Below are positions 62,301-64,000 of a DNA stretch of 64,000 nt, in pieces. The notes below the pieces were generated by a model, which saw only the letters and a list, made by a program, of their open reading frames with translations, did no database searches and was not told where the DNA came from. Made by a program: the position numbers and the translations under genes. The stretch's first letter is position 1. Each line of letters begins with the position of its first letter. Source of the stretch: Sphingomonas tagetis (GTDB lineage Bacteria; Pseudomonadota; Alphaproteobacteria; Sphingomonadales; Sphingomonadaceae); NCBI RefSeq assembly GCF_024211275.1, contig NZ_JAMLDX010000015.1, forward strand, positions 46,167 through 110,166, read 5' to 3'.

Positions 62301-63140
62301 AACGACGCCCAGCTCGGCGCTATCGCCCAAGGCGGCCAGGCGCGTTTCAGCTTCGCCGCCAACGACATGCTTGTTTCCAGCAGCAGCGCGTTCCAGCAAT
62401 CCGCGCGCAACGACACCAGCACCCGGTTCGAAGCCGGCAAGCAGGCCGGCCCGGACACGATCGAGCATTTCATGGGTGGTGGCGAAGCTGGCCAACAGGC
62501 CATGGCCAACTGGCTCAAGGGCGGGTTTGAGATGGACCGCAAGGGCGAATGGCGGCTTACCCCTCAGATCGCCGATACCCTGCAGCGCGACGTCAGCGCC
62601 ATCATGGCCCAGACGGGCTGGCAACGGTCACTGAGCCGTAGCGCCGATAAACAGACAACCATGACAAGCAATTTCGGTCTCAACGTCGGTGCAAGTGCAT
62701 CAGCAGGAGAAGACGACAATGATACGGGACGGGGCCGTGGCTCCGCTCCTCAGCAAAAGCGCGGTGCCCTCGGACGAGTGGGCGGCCAACTGGGGTTTGA
62801 GAGCCGCGACAGCGGGATTATCGGGTCGTCCGCGCGGTCCTCGCTCGACATTGCAAACTACGACGTGCGGAGCGCAATCGCATCGGCTGAGGCTGCTGCC
62901 GCAAAGTCGAATGACCCCGCGTCAACATTCTCGCGCGAGCTATCAAATCAAATCCTCGGGGGGGACGGGCTGCGCAATCGGTATCTCAAAGACGGCGCCT
63001 CCGCGCGCGGAACGTGGGACTTCTCATCGCCTGTTACTTCGGTGGAGCAATCCTCGGTACTGGGAAGTGGCCGCCACCTAACTGACTTAGACCGCAGCCG
63101 AGGCGACGGTGATCCAGAGTATCGCACGCGCAGGGATTAG
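59379..63140 (+). CDS. traG: TraG mating-pair stabilisation/entry-exclusion protein
   Basis: A 1253-residue protein from GTG 59379 (ATG 59397 is an alternative). The N-terminal half is an inner-membrane domain with several hydrophobic segments (for example LVLIMATVGIALGALLA, IMLFMVPVALLFILTPI), like the VirB6-related TraG of F. The C-terminal half (from about residue 520) is a soluble alanine/serine-rich domain that reaches the periplasm or recipient. It is the last gene of the tra operon and meets a convergent gene with a 4-base overlap. Confidence 0.88.
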   Translation: MSGACPMRHYRSLLAAAPTVLIATPAAAFDTSFHTYNGFQETVDAFRTVSLIFADPRYETLVLIMATVGIALGALLASARGSGIGLIAFGFQILVGVGLFVGLVANTGTVHVYDRVKNAHQAVGGVPVLLVVIAGTTNMIERAMVETIDDNTPDPTTKYSFGGGGQAFDLFLNATSPRGPMTDTFLDATIKDYVRQCYPVARVSAAYGVDDDKLFRTATDLPAAFAAMAGPATFSTVYTATDKGGTTVSCEEAWTHIAARLNDPNLFEDYTRQVCRRSGYRIDDAAQLARCREQLGALGTTMLSRPLTQQSLMTHVMLGQTVGDVLFEDSPASAARVMANRAVVTSGLTTMSVANEWMPTIRATVFGIMLFMVPVALLFILTPINLRVASFALGLFVFVALWGVIDAGIYQLTLGRASAVMAELQASALGANSWLLAPSAATKALAVFGSFRTAAAGIAGAFVFTVFRFSGNVFSSFTGSALGVTSQASAAAAPVTTSEGYASALEAQASALGTRSRASAASSFGDFGERSSFNANRSFGEAGHIIGERPGTAGGTAFALGGIEGARQMGALAPALKAKDLADPQVARDVQANAATTAIHQFAEKDALRKLGTSYFGAGQSGERAFAAFSQNLVQWRAFGDQRAYDMMLQGAQRHFERQGYSAKDASLKASGVIGEARSDPTFAKLIANSYDQEQMLRNDLTGAQVTAGAMQGRRDFAGDQVARIERSNVAIEQATRTGTNQGQRDAAAMLGIAPQEMSRRIGFINALSGEARSSAISQLSHATGRNEAQVLKAIETYNASTSLGTADGATAEAAREGTSVYARTREAAGYDFAERSGKLDAQREVGTSGTRAAARIGEQRRQADNFGFAEGAAAAGVSTREAARLDSFIKTLSQTAGNQVDMASGGAAGIADRARNERTTRIVENERLSRMQGLLRANGISMSKRDLALAQNGDLALNVSPQVAQQLHQAGLINDAQLGAIAQGGQARFSFAANDMLVSSSSAFQQSARNDTSTRFEAGKQAGPDTIEHFMGGGEAGQQAMANWLKGGFEMDRKGEWRLTPQIADTLQRDVSAIMAQTGWQRSLSRSADKQTTMTSNFGLNVGASASAGEDDNDTGRGRGSAPQQKRGALGRVGGQLGFESRDSGIIGSSARSSLDIANYDVRSAIASAEAAAAKSNDPASTFSRELSNQILGGDGLRNRYLKDGASARGTWDFSSPVTSVEQSSVLGSGRHLTDLDRSRGDGDPEYRTRRD

Positions 63141-63559
63141 CGCTGGTCCTCGTCCCGGAACGAGTAGCCGATCCACTGCGGACCAGATCGCGGATTTGTT
63201 TCATCCATGCCGGGATGGGACATGCCCGGTTGGCGGTATTCTCCGACATCGTGATCAAACCATGTGCTGACGGGTTTGCCTTCCTTAAGCAGCCGGCGAA
63301 GATAGCCAAAACCGAGTACCAAGCCCGCGGTGATCGGCATAAACAGGATATTGGTGATGACACCAAATCCGCTCATGTAGAATCTTTGCATGGTGAGGCC
63401 CCACTCCGTAACTGCCGGTAGCCAATACAGCAGGATCGCAGCCCACCAAGCTTTGGCGTACCATGGTCGCCAAAGGTAGTCGGCGATATGTAGTGGGGCT
63501 GCTGCGGGGTGAACGACTTCAGCTTTGACGACTGCGTCGGGGCTGTCGCTGGCTTTCAT
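63137..63559 (-). CDS. Hypothetical two-helix membrane protein
   Basis: A 140-residue protein with two hydrophobic segments (WWAAILLYWLPAVTEWGL and GVITNILFMPITAGLVLGFG). A charged tail follows, with PVSTWFDHDVGEYRQPGMS. Its position next to traG would suit an entry-exclusion (TraS/Eex-like) role, but this is inference from place alone. No family is recognised. Confidence 0.55.
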   Translation of the reverse strand: MKASDSPDAVVKAEVVHPAAAPLHIADYLWRPWYAKAWWAAILLYWLPAVTEWGLTMQRFYMSGFGVITNILFMPITAGLVLGFGYLRRLLKEGKPVSTWFDHDVGEYRQPGMSHPGMDETNPRSGPQWIGYSFRDEDQR

Positions 63560-63604
63560 GCAACATCTCCACTCAAGAATGACGCGTGAGCGCGGTCTAA
63601 GCGG

Positions 63605-63874
63605 CTATTCCGCGACGTTGGCAGCCGTCTCAAGTTCGTTGATCCGCTCGCCGCAAATCGTATGAACGACGCGTCCTAAGGCCTCAATTTGGACGGTCAG
63701 CCATTCCAGTTCGTCCGAACTGATCCGATAATGCTTGGAATAGCGCGCTTTTACGTAAGCATCCTTGAGCTTCTCAAACGTCGCGCGCTCTCGACGAGTG
63801 CCTACGGGCCAAACTCCATACAATCGACGATCAAGACGCTCGGCTTGAGAACGTAAAAACGCGAGATTGTGCAC
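63605..63874 (-). pseudogene. HEPN-domain C-terminal remnant
   Basis: 89 residues (MHNLAFLRSQAERLD at the start; FEKLKDAYVKARYSKHYRIS and LEWLTVQIEALGRVVHTICG later). This matches the C-terminal HEPN part of nucleotidyltransferase-HEPN proteins. Upstream, an in-frame stop appears within 12 bases of its GTG, and the TATGCCGAG repeat cluster begins, so the rest of the gene seems cut off. It could instead be a complete small HEPN gene. Confidence 0.5.
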
Positions 63875-63883
63875 ATGGGGGGT

Positions 63884-63965
63884 TTATGCCGAGCGCCTGA
63901 CTATGCCGAGCGGACGCAGGATCGCGCGGTTTTCCCAGGGTTTTGAGGTAGCCGGCTCGGCATAG
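63884..63965. repeat. Direct and inverted TATGCCGAG repeats, element edge or recombination site
   Basis: TTATGCCGAGCG (63884-63895) and CTATGCCGAGCG (63901-63912) are direct copies 17 bases apart. GCTCGGCATAG (63955-63965) is the inverted copy. Such arrays resemble binding sites at the ends of tyrosine-recombinase elements. No recombinase gene is in view. Confidence 0.55.
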
Positions 63966-64000
63966 TTTTACCGTCCTTCCAGGCACCCATCGCCGAAGGA

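Noticed and set aside
1..64000. CRISPR array or rRNA genes
   Set aside because: No regularly spaced repeat-spacer pattern and no rRNA-like stretches were seen.

Overview
The window reads as GC-rich alphaproteobacterial DNA, most likely from a sphingomonad (Sphingomonas, Sphingobium, Novosphingobium or Sphingopyxis). The clues are F-type tra proteins, a luxR/luxI/PhyH set, DUF2493/DUF736/DUF932 accessory genes and an isopeptidase-type lasso-peptide locus. It covers the left junction and most of an integrative conjugative element (ICE). No rRNA, intact tRNA or CRISPR array is visible.

Layout. Bases 1-2005 look like chromosomal flank with an MFS transporter. At 2006-2054 lies the 3' part of a tRNA-Val(GAC) gene without its 5' half, the expected mark of tRNA-targeted integration. 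Its orientation puts the element to the right, and an AlpA-like excisionase gene (2110-2352) follows at once. Next come the coupling protein TraD and a ribbon-helix-helix gene, downstream of a cluster of palindromes (oriT or operator candidate). From 5.4 to 24 kb is an accessory and maintenance block: two DUF2493 (SLOG-like) paralogs, SRPBCC, DUF736, a PAPS-reductase-like protein, DUF932, a Phd/PemK-like toxin-antitoxin pair, a 1435-residue methylase-helicase fusion of strawberry-notch type, a ParB-like protein and a Toprim/zinc-finger primase-like protein.

From 24 to 38 kb is the most interesting cargo. A quorum-sensing unit (luxR, an 18-bp palindrome, luxI, phyH, marR) leads into fecI-fecR-TonB receptor-lasso isopeptidase. 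After a HigBA-type toxin-antitoxin pair, a lasso-peptide operon (precursor A, B, C) runs in the opposite direction, followed by GntR and XRE regulators. The predicted lasso resembles astexin-1 in ring layout (G1 to D9, with E7-P8-D9) but has a different sequence. No dedicated ABC exporter is present, as is usual for isopeptidase-type clusters. A plausible logic is secretion, TonB-dependent re-uptake that signals through FecR/FecI, and ring cleavage by the isopeptidase.

From 38.9 to 63.1 kb is the F-type mating-pair operon (DsbC-like, pilin-like, TraL, E, K, B, V, C, W, U, N, TrbC, TraF peptidase, TraF thioredoxin, TrbB-like, TraH, TraG). It carries lesions and insertions. traC and the first traN gene are frameshifted. 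A vapBC module sits inside the trbB-like gene, flanked by a TTCAA repeat. A GSU2403-type nucleotidyltransferase with duplicated inverted-repeat operators, plus an orphan MbcA/ParS antitoxin, lies between the two traF genes. The right edge has a membrane protein, a HEPN-domain remnant and a cluster of TATGCCGAG repeats. No integrase or relaxase is in view; both should lie to the right, with an intact tRNA-Val.
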